Of a DNA stretch of 64,000 nucleotides, positions 54,661 through 63,343 are shown one piece after another. The translations under genes and the position numbers were made by a program. Positions within the stretch are counted from its first letter, which is position 1. Each line of letters opens with the position of its first letter. Source of the stretch: Paenibacillus taiwanensis DSM 18679 (GTDB lineage Bacteria; Bacillota; Bacilli; Paenibacillales; Paenibacillaceae); NCBI RefSeq assembly GCF_000425125.1, contig NZ_KE384307.1:532508-596507 (forward strand). Direction: 5' to 3'. The notes below the pieces were generated by a model. The model did not search any database. It had not been told where the DNA came from and saw only the letters and a program-made list of their open reading frames with translations.

Positions 54661-56127
54661 ATGTCGATTCGTCTTCGGCTGACCGTTTGGTATTCCGCGT
54701 TATTGGCGTTTACGTTGTTTTTGTTCGGAATTTCCATCTATACATTCGTTGATTACAAAATATACGGGGATATCAAACAGCGTATTAGTGACACGGTGAA
54801 TCAGATCACCATTCTTCCGACGCTGGACTTTCAAAATGGTCTGGACTTTGACGTAACGCCTAGGGATGCTAATCGACTTGTTAATGAGGCATTGTTTACA
54901 CAGCTGACCAATTATACGAACGGAAGCGTCAAGAAGTCCGACGAAATGATTGCAAGTCGTATAGAGCTTAAACCACCGAAGTCCCCGCGCGACATTCGAG
55001 ACGGCTATCGGACTGTTGATATTCGCGGTAATGAATTTCTTATTTATGAACAGGCGATTACGATTAAGAGTCAGATTGTAGGCGCAATTCAGGTACTATC
55101 TTATACGGGACAAGAAGCTAGATTTTTCAGGGAATTACGTAGTATTCTGATCATTTCATCGATGGTGACAGTTGTGCTGGCTTTCTCCTTAGGCCTTTTT
55201 CTAGCTCAAAAGTCACTAAGGCCAATTGAGAACGTCATTAAAGCGACCAATCGGATTCAGAAAGGGACAGACCTCAGCATGCGTATTCCGCGTGAAGGCG
55301 CGCCAGAAGATGAGATTGGACAGCTTACAGAGACGATCAATAGCATGCTAGGCCGGATGGAAACGTTCTACAATGAGCTTGATGAAGCGTACCGTGCGCA
55401 GCGGCGATTCGTGTCTGATGCTTCACACGAGCTGCGCACACCGTTAACGACAATTCGGGGGAATGTAGACCTTCTCGAGAAAATGTGGGTGAATCAGTCC
55501 CAAGCGACTGCGCTTTCAGCGCAAGAGCGTGAGGTCATGTCGCTTGAGGCGCTTAGCGATATCGCAGATGAATCACGGCGGATGACTAGACTGGTGAACG
55601 ATTTGTTGTCACTTGCCCGCGCAGATGCAGGATATACGATGGAGAAGCAGTATTTGGATTTAAAGCCGCTGCTTGACGACGTTGTACGCCGTGCCCAATT
55701 TTTGCCGCGCAAGGCGGATTGGGTGATTGAGGAGGACGCAAGTCTGAGGGAAGTGGCTGTGTATGGCAACAAAGATTATTTGCAGCAAATGCTGTTCATT
55801 TTTATTGAAAATGCATTTAAATATACCGAAAGCGGTTCTGTCATCTTAAGCGCTGTCGTCTTGGACCGTCAAGTAGGGATCAAGATTAAAGATACCGGCA
55901 TAGGCATGAACGAGAAGGAAGTACCGTATATTTTCGAGCGCTTCTATCGGGCTGACGTCTCGCGAGGGGTAACGTCTGGAACAGGATTGGGGTTATCGAT
56001 CGCGAAATGGATTATCGATGAACACAAAGGCTCTGTCGAGGTTGTGACTAAACCCGGTGAAGGGACAACCTTCCTGATTTGGTTGCCGCTTGCAGTTGTC
56101 GACGTGGATAAGGTAGATCCAGTATAA
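54661..56127 (+). CDS. Sensor histidine kinase (HAMP, HisKA, HATPase)
   Basis: A 488-residue two-helix sensor kinase. Helix 1 is about residues 9-28, an extracellular domain runs to about 162, and helix 2 is about 163-182. HAMP follows ([20 protein letters not shown]), then HisKA with [17 protein letters not shown] (His about 256), and an HATPase_c domain with [25 protein letters not shown] and TGLGLSI. The start ATG is 3 nt after the regulator gene, so they form an operon. Proximity to htrA suggests a secretion or envelope stress sensor. Confidence 0.92.
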   Translation: MSIRLRLTVWYSALLAFTLFLFGISIYTFVDYKIYGDIKQRISDTVNQITILPTLDFQNGLDFDVTPRDANRLVNEALFTQLTNYTNGSVKKSDEMIASRIELKPPKSPRDIRDGYRTVDIRGNEFLIYEQAITIKSQIVGAIQVLSYTGQEARFFRELRSILIISSMVTVVLAFSLGLFLAQKSLRPIENVIKATNRIQKGTDLSMRIPREGAPEDEIGQLTETINSMLGRMETFYNELDEAYRAQRRFVSDASHELRTPLTTIRGNVDLLEKMWVNQSQATALSAQEREVMSLEALSDIADESRRMTRLVNDLLSLARADAGYTMEKQYLDLKPLLDDVVRRAQFLPRKADWVIEEDASLREVAVYGNKDYLQQMLFIFIENAFKYTESGSVILSAVVLDRQVGIKIKDTGIGMNEKEVPYIFERFYRADVSRGVTSGTGLGLSIAKWIIDEHKGSVEVVTKPGEGTTFLIWLPLAVVDVDKVDPV

Positions 56128-56186
56128 TAGAGAAGTATTCAAAAATAGTGATACTGGATCTTATCCGTTTAGAAAGTAGGTGCATC

Positions 56187-57131
56187 ATGAAGGTTCATAA
56201 AATAACGCCGCGAGGGTATTGTTATGGTGTTGTGGATGCGATGGTTATCGCGCAGCAGACGGCCCGCAATCTGGACTTGCCGCGACCGATTTATATATTA
56301 GGTATGATCGTGCATAATAGTCATGTCACAGATGCATTTGAAGGCGAAGGTATTATTACGCTGGATGGTGCAAACCGTATGGATATTTTGGATCAAGTAG
56401 ATAAAGGAACAATCATATTTACAGCTCATGGTGTTTCCCCTGAAGTGCGCCGCAAGGCAAGGGAGAAAGGCTTAACTACTGTTGATGCGACATGCCCAGA
56501 CGTGACACGTACACATGACTTGATTCGTGAGAAGACAGCCGACGGATATGACATTATTTATATCGGCAAGAAGGGTCATCCGGAGCCAGAAGGTGCAATT
56601 GGTGTAGCTCCTGCTCATGTTCATTTGATTGAAAGAGAAGAAGAAATCGAAACGTTAGCGCTTGATACGGATCGAATCATCATTACGAATCAGACAACGA
56701 TGAGCCAATGGGATATTAAGCATATTATGAATCGACTCATTCAGAAGTTTCCAACAGCCGAAATCCACAATGAAATATGTATGGCAACACAAGAAAGGCA
56801 GCAGGCTGTTGCTGATCAAGCACATGCATGTGAATTACTCATTGTGGTAGGTGATCCGCGCAGCAACAATTCGAATCGCTTGGCACAAGTTTCAGAAGAA
56901 ATAGCGGGAGTGCCTGCTCATCGTATTTCGGACTTGTCAGAGTTGAATTTGGAGTGGCTGAACAACATTGAGGTCGTAGGAGTGACGTCAGGTGCGTCTA
57001 CACCTAGTCCAATTACGAAGGAAGTGGTGCAGTTTCTGGAGCAGTACGATCCAGCTGATGAATCCACATGGGAGAAGAAGCGGACCGTCAATATGAGTAA
57101 GCTGCTTCCTCGGCTCCGCGACAAATCTTAA
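56187..57131 (+). CDS. ispH: 4-hydroxy-3-methylbut-2-enyl diphosphate reductase
   Basis: A 314-residue IspH, the last enzyme of the MEP isoprenoid pathway, forming IPP and DMAPP. The three cluster cysteines are visible: Cys12 in RGYCYGV, one near 103 in DATCPDV, and one near 198 in NEICMAT. HN in IVHNSHV and GHPEPEG are substrate-site motifs. ATG 56187 is chosen over an upstream frame opening that lacks a ribosome site. It is monocistronic or with the DUF2062 gene. Confidence 0.96.
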   Translation: MKVHKITPRGYCYGVVDAMVIAQQTARNLDLPRPIYILGMIVHNSHVTDAFEGEGIITLDGANRMDILDQVDKGTIIFTAHGVSPEVRRKAREKGLTTVDATCPDVTRTHDLIREKTADGYDIIYIGKKGHPEPEGAIGVAPAHVHLIEREEEIETLALDTDRIIITNQTTMSQWDIKHIMNRLIQKFPTAEIHNEICMATQERQQAVADQAHACELLIVVGDPRSNNSNRLAQVSEEIAGVPAHRISDLSELNLEWLNNIEVVGVTSGASTPSPITKEVVQFLEQYDPADESTWEKKRTVNMSKLLPRLRDKS

Positions 57132-57168
57132 TTTTTGCAACAACTAGGGCGCCGAAAAGAGGTCTGTC

Positions 57169-57630
57169 ATGAAAAGATGGTTCAAATATCAGACACTTAA
57201 GCTTATGCGGACTAACGGCAGTGCTTCTGCTGTCGCGAAAGGTTTCAGCATTGGTCTTGCCATTGAAATGTTTACGCTGCCGACAGCGGGTCTAGCCTTT
57301 TTTTTAATTTTTCCGTTTGTTTATATGCTGCGCGGGCGGATGGCTTCGGCACTGATTGGATTTATTTTTGGTAAAATGATTTATATTCCGGTGGCTGTGC
57401 TAAATGAACGAGTGGGTCACTGGCTGCTGCCCGAACATTTTGTAGTTCATTTTCATGGAATACCGCATTGGCTGAACCATCTCATGACTATTAATTTGCA
57501 TCTTATTGTCGGTGGGATCATTGACGGATGTATTTTAGCCTTTATGATGTATTTGCCTGTCAAGAAAGGGCTGGAATTGCTGCAACATCGTCGTCGTGAG
57601 AAACGAAGATTGCAACGTATGCCAATGTAA
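57169..57630 (+). CDS. DUF2062 membrane protein
   Basis: A 153-residue membrane protein with about three hydrophobic segments (about 27-57, 60-80, 108-130) and strongly basic ends (KRWFKYQTLKLMR, and HRRREKRRLQR at the C-terminus). It matches the DUF2062 family pattern with AKGFSIGLAIEMF near the start. Function unknown. It starts 37 nt after ispH. AAAGAGGTC precedes the ATG. Confidence 0.82.
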   Translation: MKRWFKYQTLKLMRTNGSASAVAKGFSIGLAIEMFTLPTAGLAFFLIFPFVYMLRGRMASALIGFIFGKMIYIPVAVLNERVGHWLLPEHFVVHFHGIPHWLNHLMTINLHLIVGGIIDGCILAFMMYLPVKKGLELLQHRRREKRRLQRMPM

Positions 57631-57684
57631 GCTGATACTTTGATAAGTTAATTCAGGATAATAGAGGGCAAAGCGTATAGAAAA

Positions 57685-57737
57685 ACGGGCCGTGCAGCAC
57701 AGGGATATGATCCCTGTGCTGCGCGACCGTTTTTTTC
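57685..57737 (+). terminator. Terminator after DUF2062 gene
   Basis: GCAGCACAGGGAT / ATCCCTGTGCTGC is a perfect 13-bp stem, extended by ACGG/CCGT pairing, followed by seven T. Confidence 0.93.
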
Positions 57738-57939
57738 ATAGCTGTGAAACTAGATGTATAACCGTGTGATTACATATTAATTATGACGGCGTGTTCACAA
57801 TTGAGAGGATGACATGGATAGGTAGGAGGGAATAGTCTTGACGAAAAGCATAAATAGAGGTATCATTTCTTTAACGGATAAAAGCATAGACGCGAACAAG
57901 CGTTTAAGTAAAGAAGCAAAAGAAGGGAATGGGAATGCT

Positions 57940-59001
57940 ATGATCGTTATCGTATCCAATCATACATCGGAAGCCCGCATGGGGGAGATTGTTAGTTATA
58001 TTGAAGGAAAAGGGCTGCAAGCCCACATTTCTAAAGGTACAGATCGTACCGTTATTGGTATTATTGGTACTGTAGAACCTCCAATGGCAGAACATCTGCG
58101 TCAATTGCATGGCGTAGAAAATGTTGTGAAAATATCGAAGTCCTACAAGTTAGCAAGTCGTGACTTCCATCCAGCTGATACTGTTATCGAGATCGGTGAC
58201 GTACGTATCGGAGGCGGCGAACTTGTTGTAATGGGTGGACCTTGCGCGGTGGAATCCGCAGAGCAGATTGATGAGATTGCTCGTCTGGTCAAATCAGCCG
58301 GCGGTCAAATTTTGCGGGGTGGGGCTTTTAAACCACGGACAGGTCCTTACAGCTTCCAAGGGGTAGGCGTAGAAGGTTTGATCATGATGGCTGAGGCAGG
58401 ACGCAAGCATGGATTGCTTACAATAACGGAAGTAATGACACCGGAATATGTAGATGTGTGTGCCGAGTATGCCGATATTTTGCAGGTAGGCACAAGGAAC
58501 ATGCAGAACTTTGATCTGCTGCGTAAGCTTGGGGAGACGAATCGACCTGTCCTGTTGAAACGTGGCTTCAGCAGCACTTATGATGAATGGCTGAATGCGG
58601 CGGAATACATTTTGGCAGGAGGAAACCCAAACGTTATGTTATGTGAGCGTGGTATTCGAACATTCGAGGGGTACACACGCAACACGCTGGATCTTAGCGC
58701 TATTCCAGTTATGAAGTCTCTGACTCACCTGCCTGTTATATCTGATCCTAGCCACGGAACAGGACGACGTGAACTCGTTGAACCGATGACTAAAGCGTCG
58801 GTAGCTGCTGGTGCGGATGGACTTATCATTGAGATGCATACAGATCCTGACAATTCAATGACGGGTGATGGTGTGCAATCGTTGTTCCCTGATCAATTCG
58901 CACGTCTGCTAAAAGAACTGGAACAGTTAGCACCGCTATGTGGCAGTACCTTTGCAACAGCCAAGGAACCTGCATCTGCATTTGAAAGTTGGAAGAAATA
59001 A
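57940..59001 (+). CDS. aroF: 3-deoxy-7-phosphoheptulonate (DAHP) synthase, type I-beta
   Basis: A 353-residue DAHP synthase, first enzyme of the shikimate pathway. The N-terminal ferredoxin-like regulatory domain ([15 protein letters not shown], then [15 protein letters not shown]) resembles that of the Thermotoga enzyme, which is feedback-inhibited by tyrosine and phenylalanine. The TIM barrel has the metal Cys in [37 protein letters not shown] and [10 protein letters not shown], with SDPSHGTG. An open frame extends 34 codons upstream to TTG 57838, which has AGGAGGG in place; homology favours ATG 57940. No chorismate mutase domain is fused. Confidence 0.93.
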   Translation: MIVIVSNHTSEARMGEIVSYIEGKGLQAHISKGTDRTVIGIIGTVEPPMAEHLRQLHGVENVVKISKSYKLASRDFHPADTVIEIGDVRIGGGELVVMGGPCAVESAEQIDEIARLVKSAGGQILRGGAFKPRTGPYSFQGVGVEGLIMMAEAGRKHGLLTITEVMTPEYVDVCAEYADILQVGTRNMQNFDLLRKLGETNRPVLLKRGFSSTYDEWLNAAEYILAGGNPNVMLCERGIRTFEGYTRNTLDLSAIPVMKSLTHLPVISDPSHGTGRRELVEPMTKASVAAGADGLIIEMHTDPDNSMTGDGVQSLFPDQFARLLKELEQLAPLCGSTFATAKEPASAFESWKK

Positions 59002-59137
59002 AAGGTACGAATATATTATATTTTATGATAACCGTGTTTGGCAGCAGCCAAGGGCGGTTATTTTTGTATGCTGAAACGCTTATAAGGCTTATGATTCAAA
59101 TTACATTTTAAAGGATAAAAGGTAACTATTTCATTGA

Positions 59138-59154
59138 TGTCAGCATACCTTACA
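59138..59154 (+). promoter_or_regulatory. GlnR/TnrA-type box upstream of the glutamine synthetase
   Basis: TGTCAGCATACCTTACA matches TGTNA-N7-TNACA exactly, the Bacillus/Paenibacillus GlnR-TnrA operator. Its centre is about 73 nt upstream of the predicted transcription start, a position compatible with activation by GlnR or TnrA; the direction of control is inference. Confidence 0.75.
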
Positions 59155-59182
59155 TAAAACAAAAAAATACCTGACATAAGTA

Positions 59183-59212
59183 TTGACGAGATCGAATTTC
59201 TGGATTTATAAT
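59183..59212 (+). promoter_or_regulatory. Promoter of the glutamine synthetase gene
   Basis: TTGACG (59183-59188) and TATAAT (59207-59212), 18-bp spacer. Confidence 0.75.
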
Positions 59213-59289
59213 GACAACAATATAAAAACGATGTTGAACAATAAACGTCTTTTGAACGGTTAATGTTCGGATTTTGGGGAGGAATTAAC

Positions 59290-60714
59290 ATGTCGGTGAA
59301 CCAAGTGTTGGAATTGATTCGGGAAAAAAAGATTGAGTATGTAGATTTTCGTTTTGTGGATCTGAGCGGCAAGGCTCACCACATTAGCTTGCCAGCAACG
59401 GAAGTAGACGCAGATACGTTTGTTAACGGTGTAGCATTTGACGGTTCCTCCATTCAAGGCTTCCGTGGTATTGAAGAGTCCGACATGGTTATGATGCCGG
59501 ATACAGCGACAGTATATGTTGATCCATTCACAGCACACGCCACATTAATCGTCATGTGTAACATTCATACCCCAGATGGAGAACGTTATGAGCGTGATCC
59601 ACGTAGCATCGCTCAGAAAGCAGAGGAGTTTCTGCAAACGGCTGGTGTAGGTACAACTGCTTATTTTGCCCCTGAATCCGAATTCTTTATTTTTGATGAT
59701 GTTCGTTATGAAACTTCTATGAATAGCTCTTCCTTCTATGTAGATTCCGAAGAGGCTTCCTGGAACACAAACCGGAAAGAGGAAGGCGGCAACTTGGGCT
59801 TTAAGGTACGCACAAAAGGCGGATATGTACCAGTAGCTCCAGTTGATACACAGCAGGATCTGCGCAGTGAAATGTGCCGATTGCTTCAAGAAGCAGGTTT
59901 GCGCGTGGAACGTCACCATCATGAAGTGGCTACAGCGGGTCAAGGCGAGATCAACTTCCGCTTTGATACGCTAACGAGCACGGCTGATAATTTGATGAAA
60001 TATAAATACATCGTACACAATACGGCTCGCCAGTTCGGCAAGGTAGCCACATTTATGCCGAAACCATTGTTTGGAGATAATGGCAGCGGCATGCACGTTC
60101 ACCAATCGATCTTTGATGGAGACACGCCATTGTTCTACGAAAAAGGTGGTTATGCCAACCTGAGTGAAATGGCATTACATTATATAGGCGGTATTTTGCA
60201 CCATGCACCTGCGCTGCTTGCCATTACAAATCCGAGCACGAACTCCTTTAAGCGTCTAGTACCTGGCTATGAGGCTCCGGTTAACTTGGTGTTTTCCAAG
60301 GGGAACCGTTCCGCAGCGGTACGTATCCCGGTGGCTGCTGTTACGCCTAAAGGTTGTCGTATAGAGTTCCGCACGCCAGATTCCACAGCTAACCCATACT
60401 TGGCATTTGCAGCAATGTTGATGGCTGGACTGGATGGCATCAAGCGTAAGTTGGATCCAAGTGCGCTAGGATACGGCCCATTTGATAAAAATATTTACGA
60501 ATTGTCCGATGCAGACAAAAGAGAAATTCGCAGTGTACCAGGAACGATGGAAGAATCGCTAGATGCGCTTGAGGCTGACCATGAATTTTTGCTGGACGGT
60601 GGCGTATTTACTAAAGACTTCATCGATAACTATATTGCGGTTAAACGTTCGGAAGCTAAATCGGTATCGATTCGAATTCATCCGCAAGAGTACAGTCTTT
60701 ATTTCGATTGCTAA
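59290..60714 (+). CDS. glnA: Class I glutamine synthetase, beta-like
   Basis: A 474-residue glutamine synthetase. GGAGGAATTAAC precedes ATG 59290. Family motifs are FDGSSIQGFRGIEESDM, the ESEFF metal site, HHHEVATAGQGEI, KPLFGDNGSGMH, NPSTNSFKRL, and FRTPDSTANPYLAFAAML. It has an adenylylation-type loop (FDKNIYELSDADK) and a C-terminal HPQEYSLYFD like the proteobacterial and cyanobacterial beta group. The length exceeds the usual 444 residues of the alpha-type GlnA of Bacillus. The beta character is read from residues and length; a recent transfer is only inferred. Monocistronic with a terminator after it. Confidence 0.93.
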   Translation: MSVNQVLELIREKKIEYVDFRFVDLSGKAHHISLPATEVDADTFVNGVAFDGSSIQGFRGIEESDMVMMPDTATVYVDPFTAHATLIVMCNIHTPDGERYERDPRSIAQKAEEFLQTAGVGTTAYFAPESEFFIFDDVRYETSMNSSSFYVDSEEASWNTNRKEEGGNLGFKVRTKGGYVPVAPVDTQQDLRSEMCRLLQEAGLRVERHHHEVATAGQGEINFRFDTLTSTADNLMKYKYIVHNTARQFGKVATFMPKPLFGDNGSGMHVHQSIFDGDTPLFYEKGGYANLSEMALHYIGGILHHAPALLAITNPSTNSFKRLVPGYEAPVNLVFSKGNRSAAVRIPVAAVTPKGCRIEFRTPDSTANPYLAFAAMLMAGLDGIKRKLDPSALGYGPFDKNIYELSDADKREIRSVPGTMEESLDALEADHEFLLDGGVFTKDFIDNYIAVKRSEAKSVSIRIHPQEYSLYFDC

Positions 60715-60723
60715 TTACAACTT

Positions 60724-60767
60724 AACAGGCAGAGTGCACCTTTAGCGGAGCGCTTTGCCTGTTTCTG
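60724..60767 (+). terminator. Terminator after glutamine synthetase gene
   Basis: AACAGGCA pairs with TGCCTGTT, with an inner partly paired segment and a T-rich tail (TTTCTGTTT). Confidence 0.75.
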
Positions 60768-61051
60768 TTTGCGAGGAAGGTGGTACAAAATAGCGGTTAC
60801 AAAGCGTGTTGAGGAAAAATAAAATGTGTTTAGTTTCACAATCTTCTGTTAAAATGGTGTGAAAGTAACAGGAATAACTTTGAAATTGTAAATAAAAAGC
60901 CCCATTTCCGAATGAAATCATTCAAATTAGTCGGTTTTTTTCGTACTATTAACTTGATAGGGAATGCGTTACCTGCTATCATTACAAATAATATTTCATG
61001 CGTATGATGCAAATATGAGATGAGAAATAAGATGAAGGTGGGGAGAACCTT
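60768..61051. other. Intergenic region before serC
   Basis: About 280 nt without a gene, A/T-rich. I see an unassigned short hairpin near 60897-60930 and no RNA gene. A strong AAGGTGGGGAG ribosome site ends it. Confidence 0.4.
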
Positions 61052-62146
61052 ATGGAACAACGTCAACGAGCTTACAACTTTAATGCGGGACCGGCAGCAT
61101 TGCCACTCGAAGTATTGGAGCGTGCCCAGGCGGAATTCGTCGATTTCCGCAACAACGGTATGTCGATCATGGAAATGTCGCACCGTGGACCAGTCTATGA
61201 GGGTGTACACAATGAAGCGAAGGACCTGTTGAAGGAGTTGCTAGGCGTTCCAGATGGCTACGATGTACTGTTTCTGCAAGGAGGAGCCAGCACACAGTTT
61301 GCCATGATTCCGATGAATTTGCTGACACCAGGCAAGATCGGTGCGTATGTTAATACGGGAAGCTGGGCGGTAAAGGCCATTAAGGAAGCGGAGTTGGTAG
61401 GGGAAACACAAGTTATCGCTTCTACAGAGGCGGATCAATTTACACGTGTACCTGCGGTGGCTGACATTGTAGTGCCTGAGCATGCCGCTTATGTGCATGT
61501 CACGTCGAATGAGACGATTGAAGGGACACAATTTCAAGCATTTCCGAATACGGGTGATGTTCCTTTGATTGCAGATATGTCCAGTGATATTTTTAGTCGC
61601 CCGCTTGATGTGTCGCAGTTTGGTATGATCTATGCCGGTGCACAGAAAAATCTAGGTCCTTCAGGTGTAACTGTAGTAATTGCAAAGGAAGAATTGTTAA
61701 CGAACAGTCCGAAGACGATCCCTACGATGCTGCGGTATAGCATTCATCAGAAAAACAATTCCTTGTATAACACTCCACCTTCATTCTCCGTATACATTGT
61801 TAATTTAGTTCTGCAATGGATTAAAGAACGTGGCGGCTTACAAGCGATGCAAGCAGCTAACGAAGCAAAAGCAAAGCTGATCTATGATGCAATCGATGGC
61901 AGCAGTGGCTTCTACAAGGGGGTTGCAGCCGTAGATAGCCGTTCTCGTATGAACGTAACGTTCCGCTTAGCATCGGAAGAGCTGGAGAAGCTGTTTGCTA
62001 AGGAAGCGGAGCAGGCTGGTTTTATCGGTCTCAAGGGTCATCGCAGTGTTGGCGGCTTGCGTGCATCAATTTATAATGCCGTTCCACATGAGAACTGTGC
62101 TGCTTTGAGCCAGTTTATGAACGACTTTCAACAGAAGAACAGCTAA
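61052..62146 (+). CDS. serC: Phosphoserine aminotransferase
   Basis: A 364-residue class V PLP aminotransferase converting 3-phosphohydroxypyruvate to phosphoserine. The N-terminal YNFNAGPAALPLEVLE is diagnostic, as are MEMSHRG and the PLP Lys in IYAGAQKNLGPSG. LFLQGGASTQFAMIPMNL and the C-terminal GHRSVGGLRASIYNAV complete the pattern. Serine synthesis partners (serA, serB) are not in this window. No other gene is in the same transcript. Confidence 0.97.
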   Translation: MEQRQRAYNFNAGPAALPLEVLERAQAEFVDFRNNGMSIMEMSHRGPVYEGVHNEAKDLLKELLGVPDGYDVLFLQGGASTQFAMIPMNLLTPGKIGAYVNTGSWAVKAIKEAELVGETQVIASTEADQFTRVPAVADIVVPEHAAYVHVTSNETIEGTQFQAFPNTGDVPLIADMSSDIFSRPLDVSQFGMIYAGAQKNLGPSGVTVVIAKEELLTNSPKTIPTMLRYSIHQKNNSLYNTPPSFSVYIVNLVLQWIKERGGLQAMQAANEAKAKLIYDAIDGSSGFYKGVAAVDSRSRMNVTFRLASEELEKLFAKEAEQAGFIGLKGHRSVGGLRASIYNAVPHENCAALSQFMNDFQQKNS

Positions 62147-62330
62147 CACCATAATAGACTAAGCTATTTGATTTGTTCTTTTCAGTGGCCCGAAAGAGGA
62201 TGTCTGCTACTATTGGCAGCTTCTCCTTATCGGGTCATTTGCTGTTTAAGGGGACACTCATGAAGTCACATACTTACAAGCACAAGGACGAGATGTGTTG
62301 AGATGGTAAATACAATGTGGTGTACTGAAA

Positions 62331-62371
62331 TAAAAAAAGAAACCCGCTGGCTCGGGGGGGCCAACGGGCTT
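62331..62371 (-). terminator. Terminator of the PhoP-like regulator gene (minus strand)
   Basis: Read on the minus strand, AGCCCGTTGGC pairs with GCCAGCGGGTT, followed by seven T. The loop is a run of C (seven G on the plus strand). Confidence 0.85.
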
Positions 62372-62419
62372 CATATCGAAAATGAGAGGAGTACGTATAA
62401 GGACAAAAATAGTTTACAA

Positions 62420-63130
62420 TTAGGCCAAATGTTTCTTGGACGGTTCTGTCAGCTTATAACCAACGTTCCGAATCGTCATGATGTATTCTGGATTGCGCGC
62501 ATTTTTCTCCAGCTTATCGCGAAGATGGCTAATGTGCACGTCCACAATTCGAGTATCACCCAAGAAATGATAGTCCCATACGCCATGCAGCAGTTGCTGG
62601 CGGCTGAGCACTTTTCCGCGATGGCGGCAAAGGAACACGAGCAACTCAAATTCCTTAGGCGTTAACTCTACGGAACGCCCATCAAGCATAACTTCACGTT
62701 GATCGGCTAACACACTCAAATGCCCGATACTATATATTCGTCCGTCGTCTGAAGGCGGGAGTGATTGGATGCGACGCATTACAGCATGGATGCGGGATAT
62801 AAGCTCTTGCGGACTGAAAGGCTTAGTCATATAATCGTCAGCGCCATTATCAAGACCTGCAATTTTGTCGCCAACGTCTTGCATCGCCGTTAGCATAATA
62901 ACAGGCACCATGTTTTGGTGATCTCTTAGCTTGCGGCATACTTCAAGTCCATCACTTTTCGGAAGCATGCGATCCAATACGATTAGATCAGGGCGGAACG
63001 TGGAAAGAACATCAAATACGGCTTCTCCGTCGTAAACGCACAACACGTCATAACCGGCTAATTTTAAGTTGTATTCAATCAAAGTCGAGATGGATGGCTC
63101 ATCATCGACGACCAGTATTTTGGACTTCAT
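62420..63130 (-). CDS. PhoP/OmpR-family response regulator (no adjacent kinase)
   Basis: A 236-residue regulator. The receiver has DDEP at about residue 9, phospho-acceptor Asp near 53 (IVLDRMLPKSDG) and Lys in YMTKPFSPQEL. The C-terminal winged helix has ELTPKEFELLVFLCRHRG and TRIVDVHISHLRDKLE. GGAGG lies 6 nt before this ATG. It most resembles PhoP-type regulators, but no histidine kinase gene follows: the next gene downstream is convergent serC and upstream is an MMPL-type transporter. The partner must be elsewhere. Confidence 0.88.
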   Translation of the reverse strand: MKSKILVVDDEPSISTLIEYNLKLAGYDVLCVYDGEAVFDVLSTFRPDLIVLDRMLPKSDGLEVCRKLRDHQNMVPVIMLTAMQDVGDKIAGLDNGADDYMTKPFSPQELISRIHAVMRRIQSLPPSDDGRIYSIGHLSVLADQREVMLDGRSVELTPKEFELLVFLCRHRGKVLSRQQLLHGVWDYHFLGDTRIVDVHISHLRDKLEKNARNPEYIMTIRNVGYKLTEPSKKHLA

Positions 63131-63273
63131 CACGTACCTCCCCAGTGTTTACATTCATAATTTAGGCTTGAGTTGCAGTTGATACTCTTATTATGCATCC
63201 TGTTTATCAGCGTCATATTAAACTAACGTAAAATGGGTGTAAAATATGTCATTTTAATAGCAAAAAAATCGCA

Positions 63274-63323
63274 AAAAACAGGGGCGAGCATGCAGAGCCT
63301 GAGCCCATGCTTGCTTACCCCTA
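63274..63323 (-). terminator. Terminator of the MMPL transporter gene (minus strand)
   Basis: Minus-strand stem AGGGG...AAGCATG / CATGCT...CCCCT followed by TTTTTT. Confidence 0.85.
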
Positions 63324-63343
63324 GTTCACATAAGCATTGCCAC

